Positions 54,245 through 63,852 of a stretch of 64,000 nt of DNA are shown here, one piece after another (position 1 is the first letter of the stretch; the number at the start of each line of letters is the position of its first letter). Location: positions 124,001 through 188,000 of the forward strand of contig NZ_NEVN01000013.1 in the NCBI RefSeq assembly GCF_002261475.1, read 5' to 3'. Made by a program: the position numbers and the translations under genes. Below the pieces are notes generated by a model. The model saw only the letters and a program-made list of their open reading frames with translations. It was not told the origin of the DNA and ran no database searches. Source of the stretch: Bordetella genomosp. 5. GTDB taxonomy: Bacteria; Pseudomonadota; Gammaproteobacteria; Burkholderiales; Burkholderiaceae_B.

Positions 54245-54539
54245 GCAGAATTGGGCCCCTGGCGGTCAGCTCGACGCCCAACACCTTGAGCACGGTAAAC
54301 ACGGTGCGCAGCGTGGGGTTGCCGTCTTCGCTCAGGGAGCGATACAGCTGCTCGCGTGACAGGCCGGTGTCATTGGCGATCTGCGTCATTCCCTTCGCAC
54401 GGGCGACCACGCCAAGCGCATGCGCCACATATGCGGGGTCATTGCTCTCGAACGCCTCCGCCATGAAATCCACAATGGCTTCATCTGTTTGCAGGTGCTG
54501 GGCCGGGTCGAAAGTGGTCAGTTTCACGGTCATATTCAT
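54219..54539 (-). CDS. HigA-like antitoxin of a RelE/ParE-type toxin-antitoxin pair
   Basis: A 106-residue helix-turn-helix protein with VVARAKGMTQIANDTGLSRE and QLYRSLSEDGNPTLRTVFTV, the addiction-module antidote pattern (COG3636). Its start overlaps the stop of the toxin gene by four bases. The toxin-first order is typical of HigBA-type modules. It is a paralogue of the orphan at 22919-23248. It probably represses its own promoter through the palindrome upstream of the toxin. Confidence 0.92.
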   Translation of the reverse strand: MNMTVKLTTFDPAQHLQTDEAIVDFMAEAFESNDPAYVAHALGVVARAKGMTQIANDTGLSREQLYRSLSEDGNPTLRTVFTVLKVLGVELTARGPILPTADRRGS

Positions 54540-54832
54540 TTCCTCAATTCATCGGCAAGACGCAGCGCGGCCTTTATGTCCCGCCGCTGGCTGTCCTTAT
54601 CGCCACCGCACAGCAGCACGATGATGGTGTTGCCTTGCCGTTGAAAATAGACCCGGTATCCGGGGCCGTAGTGAATCCGAAGCTCGCTAACGCCCTTGCC
54701 TACCGGCTCGACATCGCCCGCATGCCCAAAGGCCAGTCGGTCAAGACGGGACGCGATGGCAGTCCTGGCGCGCTGGTCCCTCAAATCAGCAAACCATTTC
54801 TCAAAAACGTCTGTCTGCTTCAATTCGATCAT
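54536..54832 (-). CDS. RelE/ParE-superfamily toxin (HigB-like, putative killer protein type)
   Basis: A 98-residue protein starting MIELKQTDVFEKWFADLRDQ. The pattern FEKWFADLRDQRARTAIASR, then VGKGVSELRIHYGPGYRVYF and IVLLCGGDKDSQRRDIKAA (shown in part) is diagnostic of the RelE/ParE subgroup often annotated as addiction-module killer protein (COG3657). These toxins are usually ribosome-associated mRNA endonucleases. It forms one operon with the antitoxin. Confidence 0.93.
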   Translation of the reverse strand: MIELKQTDVFEKWFADLRDQRARTAIASRLDRLAFGHAGDVEPVGKGVSELRIHYGPGYRVYFQRQGNTIIVLLCGGDKDSQRRDIKAALRLADELRK

Positions 54833-54838
54833 GTTGTG

Positions 54839-54867
54839 ATTGTAGTTTATAAACTACTCTGCTTCAA
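54839..54867 (-). promoter_or_regulatory. Promoter-operator of the toxin-antitoxin pair
   Basis: On the minus strand TTGAAG (54867-54862) and TACAAT (54844-54839) are separated by exactly 17 bases. The perfect 16-base palindrome GTAGTTTATAAACTAC (54842-54857) fills most of the spacer and overlaps the -10 box, so a bound antitoxin would block RNA polymerase. It ends 10 bases before the toxin ATG. Confidence 0.8.
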
Positions 54868-55166
54868 TGGGGGGATCGTGCAGCCGCCGGTCTTGAAGAT
54901 TCCGAGCCCGTTGTAGGTTTTTCGGTATCGGTCTTGCGGGCCTCGAGCCTGCGGTGGTGCCGCCAGTCTCGTTAGTTCGTCGCTGCAGGTCGCGCTTGGT
55001 CGGAATGATGCCGTGACGTGCGGTGACCTTTTCAGAAATGAATGCCCGACTGTAAACGCCCCGCTGGCCGCATCCCGGCACGCTGGCGTGGCACTTGCGC
55101 CCCTGCCGGTTATCCAGCAACATCGGCCGATCGCGAGTCCCCCGCTTTCCCATCCGCCGTGTACCG
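54868..55166. other. Intergenic region between the toxin-antitoxin pair and the polyphosphate gene
   Basis: About 300 bases with no recognised gene. A minus-strand open frame at 54854-55345 runs into the next gene and has no domain, so I treat it as chance. Base composition is less GC-rich near the toxin end, consistent with transferred DNA around the module. Confidence 0.4.
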
Positions 55167-56639
55167 ATGATGTTCGCCGAAGCGCAAGCCGATCCCGTTC
55201 TGCCCAAGGAAGACTTCAAAACCCAGGAAAGCCGCTTGCGCGTGGCTTTGCTGCGGTCGCAGTACGACCGGCTCAAGCGCGCCGATCGCACCTTGCTGAT
55301 CGTGGTGGCCGGCATCGACGGCGCGGGCAAGGGCGAGACCATCAATCAGCTCAACGAATGGATGGACCCGCGCCATATCCATACGCTGGCCTACGGCCCG
55401 CCCGATCGCGACGACAACGCGCGTCCGGCGTTCTGGCGCTATTGGAACGAGCTGCCCGCCAAAGGACAGACGGGCATCGTGTTCGGCTCCTGGTATGTGC
55501 CGCTGCTCAAGGAGGCGGCACGCAAGAAACAGCGCCCCGAACGCATCGAGGCCTGCGCGGCGCAGATCCGGCGCTTCGAGGCCCTGCTGGCCGCCGAGGG
55601 CGTGCAGATCGTCAAGCTCTGGTATCACCTGTCGGCGGATGCGCAATCCAGCCGGATCAAACGCCTGCTGGCCAGTCCCGAGACCGCCTGGGAAATCACG
55701 CCGGCCGACCGCAAGGTGCGCAAGCACTACGACCGCATCTGCGATGCCGGCCAGGTGGCGCTCGCGCACACCGACACCGATCACGCGCCCTGGGTCGTGA
55801 TTCCGAGCGCCGACGCCAACATGCGCATGGTGCGCACGGCCGAGGCCGTGCTGGCCACCATGAAGCGCCGCGCGATTCCGCGCGCGACGCGGGCCTTCGC
55901 GCTGCAATCGGTGCGCCCCGGGCGGATTCCGGATCGCCTGGGCGAACTCGACTACGAGGCCCGCGAAGAAAAGCACGACTACGAGCTCGAGCTGGGTATG
56001 CTGCAAGGCCAGCTCGCGCGCCTGGTGCGCTCCGACAGATTCAAATCGCATTCGCTCATTCTGGCCTTCGAAGGCCAGGACGCCGCCGGCAAGGGCGGCG
56101 CGATCCGGCGCGTGACGCGCGCGCTCGATGCGCGCCAGTTCGAGATCACCCCGGTGGCCGCGCCGCTGCCCGAAGAGCTGGCCCGGCCGTACCTGTGGCG
56201 CTTCTGGCGCCGCGTGCCGCGCCAGGGCCGCATCGCGATCTTCGACCGCAGCTGGTATGGCCGCGTGCTGGTCGAACGCGTCGAGAAATACGCCGCGCCC
56301 GCCGACTGGCGCCGCGCCTATGGCGAGATCAACGATTTCGAACGCCAGCTCACCGACCACGGCGCCATCGTGCTGAAGTTCTGGATGGCGGTCACGCCGG
56401 CCGTGCAGCTGCAGCGCTTCAAGGAGCGCGAACGCACGCCGTTCAAGCAGTTCAAGATCACGCCCGACGACTGGCGCAACCGCAAAAAGTGGCCCGACTA
56501 CGCGCAGGCCGCCAACGAAATGCTCGCGCGCACCGACATGCCCGACGCGCCCTGGCATCTGGTGTCGAGCAACGACAAGCGCTATGCGCGCCTGCAGGTG
56601 CTGCGCCATATCGTCCAGGCACTCGAAGACAAGCTCTGA
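55167..56639 (+). CDS. pap: Polyphosphate:AMP phosphotransferase (double PPK2 domain)
   Basis: A 490-residue protein from ATG 55167 (a second ATG follows at once). Two PPK2 domains are fused: Walker A GIDGAGKG at 49-56 with YGPPDRDDNARPAFWRYW downstream, and GQDAAGKG at about 303-310 with FDRSWYGRVLVERV and FKITPDDWRNRKKW downstream. The two-domain PPK2 class II enzymes phosphorylate AMP to ADP using polyphosphate, and length (about 495) agrees. The first gene of a run with the GNAT and HIT genes (20-base gap, then overlap). Confidence 0.95.
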   Translation: MMFAEAQADPVLPKEDFKTQESRLRVALLRSQYDRLKRADRTLLIVVAGIDGAGKGETINQLNEWMDPRHIHTLAYGPPDRDDNARPAFWRYWNELPAKGQTGIVFGSWYVPLLKEAARKKQRPERIEACAAQIRRFEALLAAEGVQIVKLWYHLSADAQSSRIKRLLASPETAWEITPADRKVRKHYDRICDAGQVALAHTDTDHAPWVVIPSADANMRMVRTAEAVLATMKRRAIPRATRAFALQSVRPGRIPDRLGELDYEAREEKHDYELELGMLQGQLARLVRSDRFKSHSLILAFEGQDAAGKGGAIRRVTRALDARQFEITPVAAPLPEELARPYLWRFWRRVPRQGRIAIFDRSWYGRVLVERVEKYAAPADWRRAYGEINDFERQLTDHGAIVLKFWMAVTPAVQLQRFKERERTPFKQFKITPDDWRNRKKWPDYAQAANEMLARTDMPDAPWHLVSSNDKRYARLQVLRHIVQALEDKL

Positions 56640-56659
56640 CCCCCTCCCAGGACACGCCC

Positions 56660-57112
56660 ATGACCTCCGCTCTCGACATCCGCACCATCACGCAGGCCGA
56701 CTTCGACCTCTGGCTGCCGCTCTGGAAGGGCTACCAGGCCTTCTACAAGGTCGACATCGCCGACGACGTTACCCGCACCACCTGGGAACGCCTGCTGGAT
56801 CCCGCCGAGCCCATGCACTGCGCCCTCGCCTTCGACGGTGAACGCGCCGTCGGCCTGGTGCACTGGATCTACCATCGCTCCACCTGGACCACCGGCAATT
56901 ACGTCTACCTGCAGGATCTGTTCGCCGCGCCCGACGTGCGCGGCCGCGGCGTGGGCCGCGCGCTGATCGAGCGCGTGTATGCCGATGCCCAGGCCAACAG
57001 CGCGGCGCGCGTGTACTGGCTCACGCACGAGAGCAACCAAACCGCCATGCAGCTCTACGACCGCATCGCCGATCGCTCCGGCTTCATTCAATACCGCAAG
57101 GTGCTCGGATGA
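56660..57112 (+). CDS. GNAT-family N-acetyltransferase
   Basis: A 150-residue acetyltransferase from ATG 56660 (MTSALDIRTITQADFDLWLP). The acetyl-CoA motif is VRGRGVGRALIERVYADA (about 94-111), followed by VYWLTHESNQTAMQLYDRIA, with the usual YLQDLFAAP strand before it. Such proteins acetylate amines or small molecules; the substrate is unknown. The stop overlaps the HIT gene start (ATGA), so the two are coupled. Confidence 0.92.
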   Translation: MTSALDIRTITQADFDLWLPLWKGYQAFYKVDIADDVTRTTWERLLDPAEPMHCALAFDGERAVGLVHWIYHRSTWTTGNYVYLQDLFAAPDVRGRGVGRALIERVYADAQANSAARVYWLTHESNQTAMQLYDRIADRSGFIQYRKVLG

Positions 57113-57573
57113 GCGCGCACGACCCCGCCTGCCCGCTCTGCAACGAAGACGGCGGCACCCTGCTGTGGCGGGGCGCGCATCTGCGCGTGGTCGAGGTCGA
57201 CGAGCCCGACTACCCGGGCTTCGCGCGTGTGATCTGGCAGGGGCACATCCCCGAAATGACGAGCCTGTCCACCCATGGGCGCGAAGCGCTCATGCGCGCG
57301 GTCTGGGCCGTCGAACAGGTGCAGCGCGACGTGCTGCATCCGGACAAGATCAATCTCGCGTCGCTCGGCAACATGGTGCCCCATCTGCACTGGCACGTGA
57401 TCCCGCGCTGGCGCGAAGACCGGCACTTTCCGGCGCCCATCTGGGCCCAGCCGCGTGCCGAGGCCGACGCCGGCGAGGCGGCCTGGCAGACCCGCCGCGA
57501 CGACGTGATCGCGCTGCTGCCGCGCTATCGGCAACGCCTGGTCGAAGCGCTCGACGCCCTGCTCTGGCAGTGA
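57109..57573 (+). CDS. HIT-family hydrolase
   Basis: A 154-residue histidine-triad protein. The triad motif is HLHWHVIPRW (about 92-101), the H-x-H-x-H arrangement (HLHWH) with the third His of the usual motif set replaced by the following Pro-Arg-Trp segment of this subgroup. The N-terminal CPLCNEDGG may bind zinc. HIT proteins split nucleotide phosphoramidates or dinucleoside polyphosphates. Coupled to the GNAT gene upstream. Confidence 0.9.
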   Translation: MSAHDPACPLCNEDGGTLLWRGAHLRVVEVDEPDYPGFARVIWQGHIPEMTSLSTHGREALMRAVWAVEQVQRDVLHPDKINLASLGNMVPHLHWHVIPRWREDRHFPAPIWAQPRAEADAGEAAWQTRRDDVIALLPRYRQRLVEALDALLWQ

Positions 57574-57711
57574 GCCGTCGCGGCCTTGCCCGGATGCGTG
57601 GGCCGCGCCCCTCGAGGTAAGCGCCGCCCGCCTTCGGGCCGGCTGCTTCGCGCCGGCGAGGGCATAATGCGCAGCTGTCATCAGCCGGGCCGCTGCCCAC
57701 GGAAGAACGTC

Positions 57712-58449
57712 ATGTTGGGAATCCTGGCCGCGCTGCCGGAAGAAATCACGGAATTGCTGGCCGAAATGGGGCCGACCGCCACGGTGCGGCGCCTCGGCAT
57801 GCGCGACTATCACGTGGGCGTCCTGCGCGGCCAGCCCTGTGTGCTGGCACTCACCCGGATCGGCAAGGTCGCCGCGGCCGCCACCACCGCCATGCTGCTG
57901 CACGAGTTCCGCGTGCGCGCCGTCGTATTCACCGGCGTCGCGGGCGGCATTCACGAGCAGGTGCAGGTGGGCGACGTGGTCATCGGAGACACCCTGCTGC
58001 AGCACGATCTCGACGCGCGCCCGCTGTTCGCGCGCTACGAGGTGCCGATGCTGGGCCGCACGCACTTCAGCACCGAGGCGGCCCTGACCGAGCTGCTGGC
58101 GCACTGCGCCGAGGATTTTCTGTCGGCCTACGCCCACGGCCGCGCCGTCGCACCCGCCGTGCGGCGCGGTCCGATCGCCACCGGCGATTGCTTTGTCGGC
58201 GACCTCGCCACGCTCACGCGGCTGCGCGCCGAACTGCCCGATGCCCTGTGCGTCGAAATGGAAGGCGCCGCGGTGGCGCAGGTCTGTCATGAGTTCGGCG
58301 TGCCCTGCGCGGTGCTGCGCACGGTGTCGGACCGCGCCGACAACAGCGCCACGGTGGATTTCCGCCGCTTTCTGCAGGAGGTGGCGAGCGTCTACTCGGC
58401 CGGCATCCTGCGCCGCTTTTTGCAGGCCCTGCCGCGGCCGGCCAACTGA
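57712..58449 (+). CDS. MTA/SAH nucleosidase-like phosphorylase
   Basis: A 245-residue protein from ATG 57712 (MLGILAALPEEITELLAEMG). Typical nucleosidase features are VFTGVAGGIHEQVQVGDVVI (about 77), ALCVEMEGAAVAQVCHEFG (about 180, catalytic Glu) and LRTVSDRAD (about 203, catalytic Asp). The family hydrolyses 5'-methylthioadenosine and S-adenosylhomocysteine to adenine and the ribosyl thiol. Length and motifs are normal, so activity is likely. No partner gene (luxS, mtnK) is nearby. Confidence 0.9.
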   Translation: MLGILAALPEEITELLAEMGPTATVRRLGMRDYHVGVLRGQPCVLALTRIGKVAAAATTAMLLHEFRVRAVVFTGVAGGIHEQVQVGDVVIGDTLLQHDLDARPLFARYEVPMLGRTHFSTEAALTELLAHCAEDFLSAYAHGRAVAPAVRRGPIATGDCFVGDLATLTRLRAELPDALCVEMEGAAVAQVCHEFGVPCAVLRTVSDRADNSATVDFRRFLQEVASVYSAGILRRFLQALPRPAN

Positions 58450-58476
58450 GCCGGCGGGCATGCCACAATTCCGGCC

Positions 58477-59274
58477 ATGCCCTCGACCCGCACGCCCCGT
58501 ATGCCTTCGCCCGCCACCCTGCACGACAACCGCCTGCAGCCGGGCGCCCTGAGCACCCAGCTCGCCGCCCTGCCCGCGCCCTGGCGCGACACCCTGCAGC
58601 GCGGTCCGGCGGCCACGGCGCTGACGGCCATCACGGCCCACGTCGAGCAGCGCCTGGCCGAGGGCGCGACGGTGTATCCCGCCACGCCGTGGCGCGCGCT
58701 CGCCGAGCTCGCCCCGCAGGACGTGCGCGTGGTCATCCTGGGCCAGGATCCGTATCACGGCCCGGGCCAGGCCCAGGGCCTGGCGTTCTCGGTGCCCGAC
58801 GACTGCAAGTGTCCGCCCAGCCTGCGCAACATCTTCAAGGAAATCCTGCGCGAGGCGCCCGAGGCGGGGCCGCTGGGCCACGACCTGAGCGCGTGGGTGC
58901 GCCAGGGCGTGCTGCTGCTGAACACCTCGCTCACCGTCGAGGACGGTCAGGCGGGTTCGCACGCCAAGCGCGGCTGGGAAACCGTGACGGATGCGATCGT
59001 GGCCCAGGTGGCGGCCGACCCGCAGCCCAAGGCGTTTCTCTTGTGGGGAGCGCACGCCCAGACCAAGGCGGCGCTGTTGCCGCCGGGCCACAATCATCTG
59101 GTGTTGCAATCCAACCACCCCTCGCCCCTGTCGGCGAGCCGTCCCCCGGTGCCTTTCCTGGGCAACGGACACTTCTCCCAGGTGAACAGCTGGTTGGGGA
59201 CACAAGGCAAAACCCTAATTGACTGGACATCAACTCGTAAAAAAATTGCCCAACAGCGCGAATTCGCGTTATGA
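58477..59274 (+). CDS. ung: Uracil-DNA glycosylase
   Basis: A 265-residue family-1 UDG. The water-activating motif is VVILGQDPYHGPGQAQGLAF (about 85-104), uracil specificity is in LLLNTSLTVE (about 145), and the DNA-intercalation loop is HPSPLSASRP (about 215). ATG 58477 is used; ATG 58501 (MPSPATLHDN) is also possible since the first residues are not conserved. It follows the nucleosidase gene by 27 bases. Confidence 0.96.
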   Translation: MPSTRTPRMPSPATLHDNRLQPGALSTQLAALPAPWRDTLQRGPAATALTAITAHVEQRLAEGATVYPATPWRALAELAPQDVRVVILGQDPYHGPGQAQGLAFSVPDDCKCPPSLRNIFKEILREAPEAGPLGHDLSAWVRQGVLLLNTSLTVEDGQAGSHAKRGWETVTDAIVAQVAADPQPKAFLLWGAHAQTKAALLPPGHNHLVLQSNHPSPLSASRPPVPFLGNGHFSQVNSWLGTQGKTLIDWTSTRKKIAQQREFAL

Positions 59275-59555
59275 TCGCTGCGCTGCACCAAACAGATTCG
59301 GCATTTTTCACACGCTCAATACGCGTATCCGCAGTCAGCCCGGGCTACACAGAGTACGTCCCCGGCCTCATGCCGAAGCTCATCGCTTCCTGACCTCTTT
59401 CCTTTCGCCCCGCGATCGCCTCAATGGATCGCACTACGCGCACGGTTGATTCGGTCGGCACGATGCTCCATCAACCGCTGCCTGGTATCCGGCGCCGTCA
59501 GATCGGCCAGCCCGTCCATGCAGGAATGCGCCGCATCACGCGGCAAGGAAAAGCT

Positions 59556-61376
59556 ATGTCTTTCGCAGACTTGGGCTTGGCGCCCACTATTCTCTCGGCC
59601 CTTCAGGAAGCCGGTTTCACCGAACCCACGCCCGTCCAGGCCTCCGCCATCCCGCAAGCCATGGCCGGCCAGGATCTCATGGTCTCGTCGCAGACCGGTA
59701 GCGGCAAGACCGCCGCCTTCATGCTGCCCGCCCTCAACCGCATCGCCTCGATGCCGGCCAACGCCGGTACCGGCGTGCAGGTGCTGGTGCTGACCCCGAC
59801 CCGCGAACTCGCGCTCCAGGTCACCGAAGCCACGGGCTCCTACGGCCGCAATCTGCCGGGCCTGCGTACCGCCACCGTCGTGGGCGGCATGCCCTACGGC
59901 GCGCAGCTCAAGGCGCTGTCGCGCCGTGTCGACGTGCTCGTCGCCACGCCGGGCCGCCTGATCGACCACCTCAAGGCCGGTCGCGTCAAGCTCAACACCG
60001 TGCACACCCTGGTGCTCGACGAAGCCGACCGCATGCTGGACATGGGCTTCATCGAAGACATCGAAACCATCATCAGCCGCCTGCCCAACGAGCGCCAGAC
60101 CCTGCTGTTCTCGGCCACGCTCGACGGCAGCGTTGCCCGCCTGGCCGAAAAGATGATGCGCGATCCCCAGCGCATCGAGATCGCCGGCCACCGCGACAAG
60201 CACGCCAACATCACGCAAAGCCTGCTGTACGCCGACGACGCCGACCACAAGCGCCGTCTGCTCGACCACGTGCTGCGCGATGTGCGCATGGATCAGGCCA
60301 TCGTCTTCACCGCCACCAAGCGCGGCGCCGATGATCTGGCCGACCGCCTGGCCGACGAAGGTTTCGCCGCCGCTGCCCTGCACGGCGACATGAACCAGCG
60401 CCAGCGTTCGCGCACCCTGAGCCAGCTGCAACGCGGCCAGGTTCGCATCCTGGTGGCCACCGACGTCGCCGCCCGTGGTATCGACGTGCAAGCCATCACC
60501 CACGCCGTCAACTTCGACCTGCCGCTGCAAGCCGAAGACTACGTGCACCGTATCGGCCGTACCGGCCGTGCCGGCCGCGATGGTCTGGCGTTCACGCTGG
60601 CCACGCACTCGGAGCGCCACAAGGTGCGCCGTATCGAGCACTACATCGGCCAGTCGATCACGCCCGAAGTGATCGCCGGTCTGGAACCGCAACGCACGCC
60701 GCGTCCGAGCACCGGTGGTGGCGGTGGCCGCTTCAACAAGGGTGGCCCGCGTCATGGCAAGCCCGGTGGTTTCGACCGCAAGCCGCGTGAATTCGGCGAC
60801 CGTCCTCCGCGTGAGTTCGGCGACCGCCCGCAGCGCGACTTCGGTGATCGCCCGCAGCGTGATTTTGGCGACCGTCCCCAGCGTCCGTACGGCGACCGTC
60901 CGCAACGTGACTTCGGTGATCGCCCCCAGCGCAGCTTCGGCGACCGCCCCCAGCGCGATGCCGGTGACCGTCCCCAGCGTCCGTACGGCGATCGTCCGCA
61001 ACGCGACTTCGGTGATCGTCCCCAGCGTCCGTATGGCGACCGTCCGCAGCGTGACTTCGGTGATCGTCCCCAGCGCAGCTTCGGCGACCGTCCCCAGCGT
61101 CCGTTCGGCGATCGTCCGCAGCGCGACTTCGGTGACCGTCCCCAGCGTCCGTACGGCGACCGCCCCCAGCGCGACTTCGGTGATCGTCCGCAGCGCAGCT
61201 TCGGCGACCGCCCGCAGCGCGACGGCGACCGTCCGCAAAGCTTCGGTGACCGCCCGCAACGCAGCTTCGGTGATCGTCCCCAGCGTGACTTCGGTGACCG
61301 TCCCAGCTTCGCCAAGCGCAGCGGCCCCGGCGGCGCGCCCAAGCGCTTCGGCAAGTCGGCCGATCGCCGCGGCTGA
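59556..61376 (+). CDS. rhlE: DEAD-box RNA helicase RhlE with repeat-rich tail
   Basis: A 606-residue helicase; ATG 59556 follows AAGGAAAA and gives [20 protein letters not shown], the RhlE-type Q-motif start. Motif I SQTGSGKT (45-52), DEAD (155-158), SAT in LLFSATLDG and motif [13 protein letters not shown] are all present within about 400 residues. Residues 411-584 are a run of 22 GDRP units with period 8 and charged or aromatic variable positions, likely an RNA-binding or condensate-forming tail. The 281 bases upstream could be a long leader, common in cold-induced helicase genes, but no structure was defined. Confidence 0.94.
   Translation: MSFADLGLAPTILSALQEAGFTEPTPVQASAIPQAMAGQDLMVSSQTGSGKTAAFMLPALNRIASMPANAGTGVQVLVLTPTRELALQVTEATGSYGRNLPGLRTATVVGGMPYGAQLKALSRRVDVLVATPGRLIDHLKAGRVKLNTVHTLVLDEADRMLDMGFIEDIETIISRLPNERQTLLFSATLDGSVARLAEKMMRDPQRIEIAGHRDKHANITQSLLYADDADHKRRLLDHVLRDVRMDQAIVFTATKRGADDLADRLADEGFAAAALHGDMNQRQRSRTLSQLQRGQVRILVATDVAARGIDVQAITHAVNFDLPLQAEDYVHRIGRTGRAGRDGLAFTLATHSERHKVRRIEHYIGQSITPEVIAGLEPQRTPRPSTGGGGGRFNKGGPRHGKPGGFDRKPREFGDRPPREFGDRPQRDFGDRPQRDFGDRPQRPYGDRPQRDFGDRPQRSFGDRPQRDAGDRPQRPYGDRPQRDFGDRPQRPYGDRPQRDFGDRPQRSFGDRPQRPFGDRPQRDFGDRPQRPYGDRPQRDFGDRPQRSFGDRPQRDGDRPQSFGDRPQRSFGDRPQRDFGDRPSFAKRSGPGGAPKRFGKSADRRG
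60786..61307 (+). repeat. 24-bp coding tandem repeat in rhlE (22 GDRP units)
   Basis: Each unit codes for R-x-x-G-D-R-P-Q, with x-x mostly DF, SF, PY or PF; 20 units have eight residues and two have seven, totalling 174 codons. Base sequence is nearly identical between units (GACTTCGGTGATCGTCCCCAG-like), so copy number should vary between strains. Confidence 0.95.
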
Positions 61377-61415
61377 GCGTGACGCGGCGCTTGCGCCGCA
61401 TCTCGACGCCTGATG

Positions 61416-61441
61416 AACACCCCGCCCCGGCGGGGTGTTTT
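61416..61441 (+). terminator. Intrinsic terminator after rhlE
   Basis: AACACCCCG (61416-61424) pairs with CGGGGTGTT (61431-61439) around a six-base loop and is followed by TTTT. A second GC hairpin without T-run, GCGGCGC-TT-GCGCCGC, is at 61384-61399. Confidence 0.85.
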
Positions 61442-61471
61442 GCTTTGTGCGCCCATGGGAAAATAGCGCTC

Positions 61472-62659
61472 ATGCGATCCTCACCTGCCAACCTGCCCGA
61501 CCTCGATCCCGCCAGCGCGGCCCATAGCCAGCGCGTGGGCGATCATCTGCGCGACCTCGTGCGCGCCCACGACGGCTGGCTGCCGTTCGATGCCTGGATG
61601 TCTCAGGCCCTGTACGCCCCCGGCCTGGGTTACTACACCGCGGGCGCCGAAAAACTCGCGCCGGCGACCGAAGCCCGGGCGCGCCGTCTGCCCACGGGCG
61701 ACTTCGTCACCGCCCCCGAACTCACGCCCTTGTTCGGCCACACCGTGGCCCGGCAGGTCGCCGAAGTCCTGGCCCAATGCGAGGGCGACACGGTGCTCGA
61801 GTTCGGCGCCGGCACCGGCGCGCTGGCCGAGGCGGTGCTCACGGCGCTGCGTGCGCAGGGCATCGAGGCGCAGTACCGCATCGTCGAGGTCTCGGCCGAC
61901 CTGCGGGCCCGCCAGCAGGCGCGGCTCGCGCCGTTCGGCGCCCAGGTGCAATGGCTCGACACCCTGCCCGAGCAGTTCGTGGGCTGTGTGCTCGGCAACG
62001 AAGTGCTCGACGCCATGCCGGTGCAGCTCTTCGCCTGGAGCGATCAGGCCGAGGTCATGGCGCGCGGCGTGGCGCTGGATGCCGACGGCGACTTCGTGTG
62101 GGCCGACCGGCCCGCCGAAGCGGCGCTGACCCAGGCCGTGACCCCGCGCATGCCGCCGCTGCCGGGATACGTGTCCGAGATCAACTTGCAGGCCGAGGCC
62201 TGGATGCGCGGCGTCGGGCAATGGCTCGCGCGCGGCGCGGCGCTGCTGTTCGACTACGGCTTTCCGCGCCACGAGTATTACCACCCGCAGCGCGCGGGCG
62301 GCACGCTGATGTGCCACCTGCGCCACCACGCGCACGCCGATCCGTTCGTCGCCCCCGGGCTGCAGGACATCACGGCCCACGTCGATTTCACGGCCATGGC
62401 CGATGCGGCGCTCGAGGGCGGCCTTGACGTGCTGGGGTACACCTCGCAGGCGCGCTTCTTGATGAACGCCGGTGTGCTGGAAGCGCTCGCGCGCATCGAC
62501 CCCTCGGATACCCGCGCCTATGCGCAGCTGGCCGCCCCGGTGCAGAAGCTGCTGTCGGAAGCCGAGATGGGCGAGCTGTTCAAGGTGCTGGCGGTGGGCC
62601 GGGATATCCCCGGCGGCCTGATGGGCTTTCGCCGGGGCGACCGCCGCGGCGCGCTGTGA
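61472..62659 (+). CDS. MidA/NDUFAF7-like SAM-dependent methyltransferase
   Basis: A 395-residue protein from ATG 61472 ([20 protein letters not shown]). It belongs to COG1565: an N-terminal [40 protein letters not shown], the SAM motif [16 protein letters not shown] (about 109) and [14 protein letters not shown] (about 169). The mitochondrial homologue methylates an arginine of a complex I subunit; the bacterial target is unknown. Convergent with cca across a repeat-filled gap. Confidence 0.92.
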   Translation: MRSSPANLPDLDPASAAHSQRVGDHLRDLVRAHDGWLPFDAWMSQALYAPGLGYYTAGAEKLAPATEARARRLPTGDFVTAPELTPLFGHTVARQVAEVLAQCEGDTVLEFGAGTGALAEAVLTALRAQGIEAQYRIVEVSADLRARQQARLAPFGAQVQWLDTLPEQFVGCVLGNEVLDAMPVQLFAWSDQAEVMARGVALDADGDFVWADRPAEAALTQAVTPRMPPLPGYVSEINLQAEAWMRGVGQWLARGAALLFDYGFPRHEYYHPQRAGGTLMCHLRHHAHADPFVAPGLQDITAHVDFTAMADAALEGGLDVLGYTSQARFLMNAGVLEALARIDPSDTRAYAQLAAPVQKLLSEAEMGELFKVLAVGRDIPGGLMGFRRGDRRGAL

Positions 62660-62664
62660 GAAGT

Positions 62665-62742
62665 GCGGCCGGCCAGGTGCGGCCGGCGAGGCGCGGCTGG
62701 CGAAGCGCGGCCTGCTAAATCGGCCCGCGCGGCCTGCTCACC
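62665..62742. repeat. Degenerate 14-bp repeat array, inverse of the one at 9414
   Basis: Units at 62665, 62679, 62693, 62707 and (after an 8-base interruption) 62729 share the GCGGCCGGCGAGGC core with increasing change. The unit at 62679 is the exact reverse complement of the 9414 unit. The array fills the gap between two convergent genes. Confidence 0.85.
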
Positions 62743-63852
62743 TCAACGCTGAAGCGCGTCCAGCGCCTGAAGCCGCGCTTCGTGCAGCGCCGGCTTGATG
62801 CGCGCCGGATCTCCGGCGCAGGCGCGCGCGATGGCGCCGGCATCCACCCCCCGGACCGCGTCGAGCGCGGCCTGCCAGGCCGGCACATCCACCGGCGTGA
62901 CCACCGCCGCCGCCTGCAGCAGCTCGACGAATCGCTGCGGCTTGCGCAGCCCGTCGCACTGCTCGATGAGGGCGAGCCGCGCAGCGGCTTGCTCCGCCTG
63001 TGGCAGCGCCTGCAACACCGCCGGCAGCAGACGCGCCTGATCGGCGCATTCGGTCGGCACGCGCAGTCGCTGCGACAAGCCATCGCGATCGGTGGCATGA
63101 CGGCTCATCAGGGCGTAGCGGCCCGCGAGCGGCAGGCCGGCGTCCGCGGCCCGATCCAGATCGGCCGCGGCCTCGCGCCAGGCTTCGAGCTGCGGCATGA
63201 CGCGCGGCAGCGCGCCGGTCTCGGCCAGGACCTCCAGCATGCGTGCGGGGCGCGGCAACATAAGCGCGCGTGAGAGTTCTTTCCAGACCCGTTCGGGCAC
63301 CAGCGCGTCGGCCTCGCCCGCCTCGACCATGTCGCGGCAGAGCCGCAGCGTTTCGGGGGCCACGCCGAACTCGCCGAAGCGCGCGGCGAAGCGGCCCAGG
63401 CGCAGGATCCGGACCGGATCTTCGGCGAACGCCGGGCCCACATGGCGCAGGATGCGCGCGCGGATATCGGCCTGACCGTCGAGCGGATCGACCAGCTCGC
63501 CCTCGGGCGTGCGCGCGATCGCATTGACGGTGAGATCGCGCCGCTGCAGATCCTGTTCGAGCGTGACGTCGGTGCCGGTATGGAAGGTGAAGCCCTTGTA
63601 GCCCACCCCCGACTTGCGCTCGGTGCGCGCAAGCGCGTATTCCTCTTTGGTGCGCGGATGCAGGAACACCGGAAAATCGCCGCCCACCGGCAGGAAACCG
63701 CGCGCGGTCATGTCGGCCGGCGATGCGCCCACCACCACCCAATCGTGGTCGCCCGCGGGCTGGCCGAGCAACTCGTCGCGCACCGCGCCGCCCACGATGT
63801 ACACCTGCAGACCATCGATGGCGGGATCGGCGTGCGCAGCGCCCGCGCTCAT
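62743..63852 (-). CDS. cca: CCA tRNA nucleotidyltransferase
   Basis: A 369-residue class II nucleotidyltransferase that adds or repairs the 3' CCA of t[17 protein letters not shown] (17-30), DHDWVVVG with two catalytic aspartates (about 35), [10 protein letters not shown] (about 105), [17 protein letters not shown] and [17 protein letters not shown] (about 144) are all typical. It is about 40 residues shorter than E. coli Cca and lacks an HD domain. It overlaps the stop of the upstream transglycosylase gene (ATGA). Confidence 0.95.
   Translation of the reverse strand: MSAGAAHADPAIDGLQVYIVGGAVRDELLGQPAGDHDWVVVGASPADMTARGFLPVGGDFPVFLHPRTKEEYALARTERKSGVGYKGFTFHTGTDVTLEQDLQRRDLTVNAIARTPEGELVDPLDGQADIRARILRHVGPAFAEDPVRILRLGRFAARFGEFGVAPETLRLCRDMVEAGEADALVPERVWKELSRALMLPRPARMLEVLAETGALPRVMPQLEAWREAAADLDRAADAGLPLAGRYALMSRHATDRDGLSQRLRVPTECADQARLLPAVLQALPQAEQAAARLALIEQCDGLRKPQRFVELLQAAAVVTPVDVPAWQAALDAVRGVDAGAIARACAGDPARIKPALHEARLQALDALQR

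Noticed and set aside
54854-55345. Possible minus-strand gene overlapping the start of the polyphosphate phosphotransferase gene.
   Set aside because: Its translation has no family features and it overlaps a certain gene on the other strand.
59421-61259. A 612-codon minus-strand reading frame opposite rhlE with a repetitive Thr/Val/Ala-rich translation.
   Set aside because: It is the mirror of the rhlE coding repeat in GC-rich DNA; the plus strand has all helicase motifs, and the minus frame has no ribosome site or domain.
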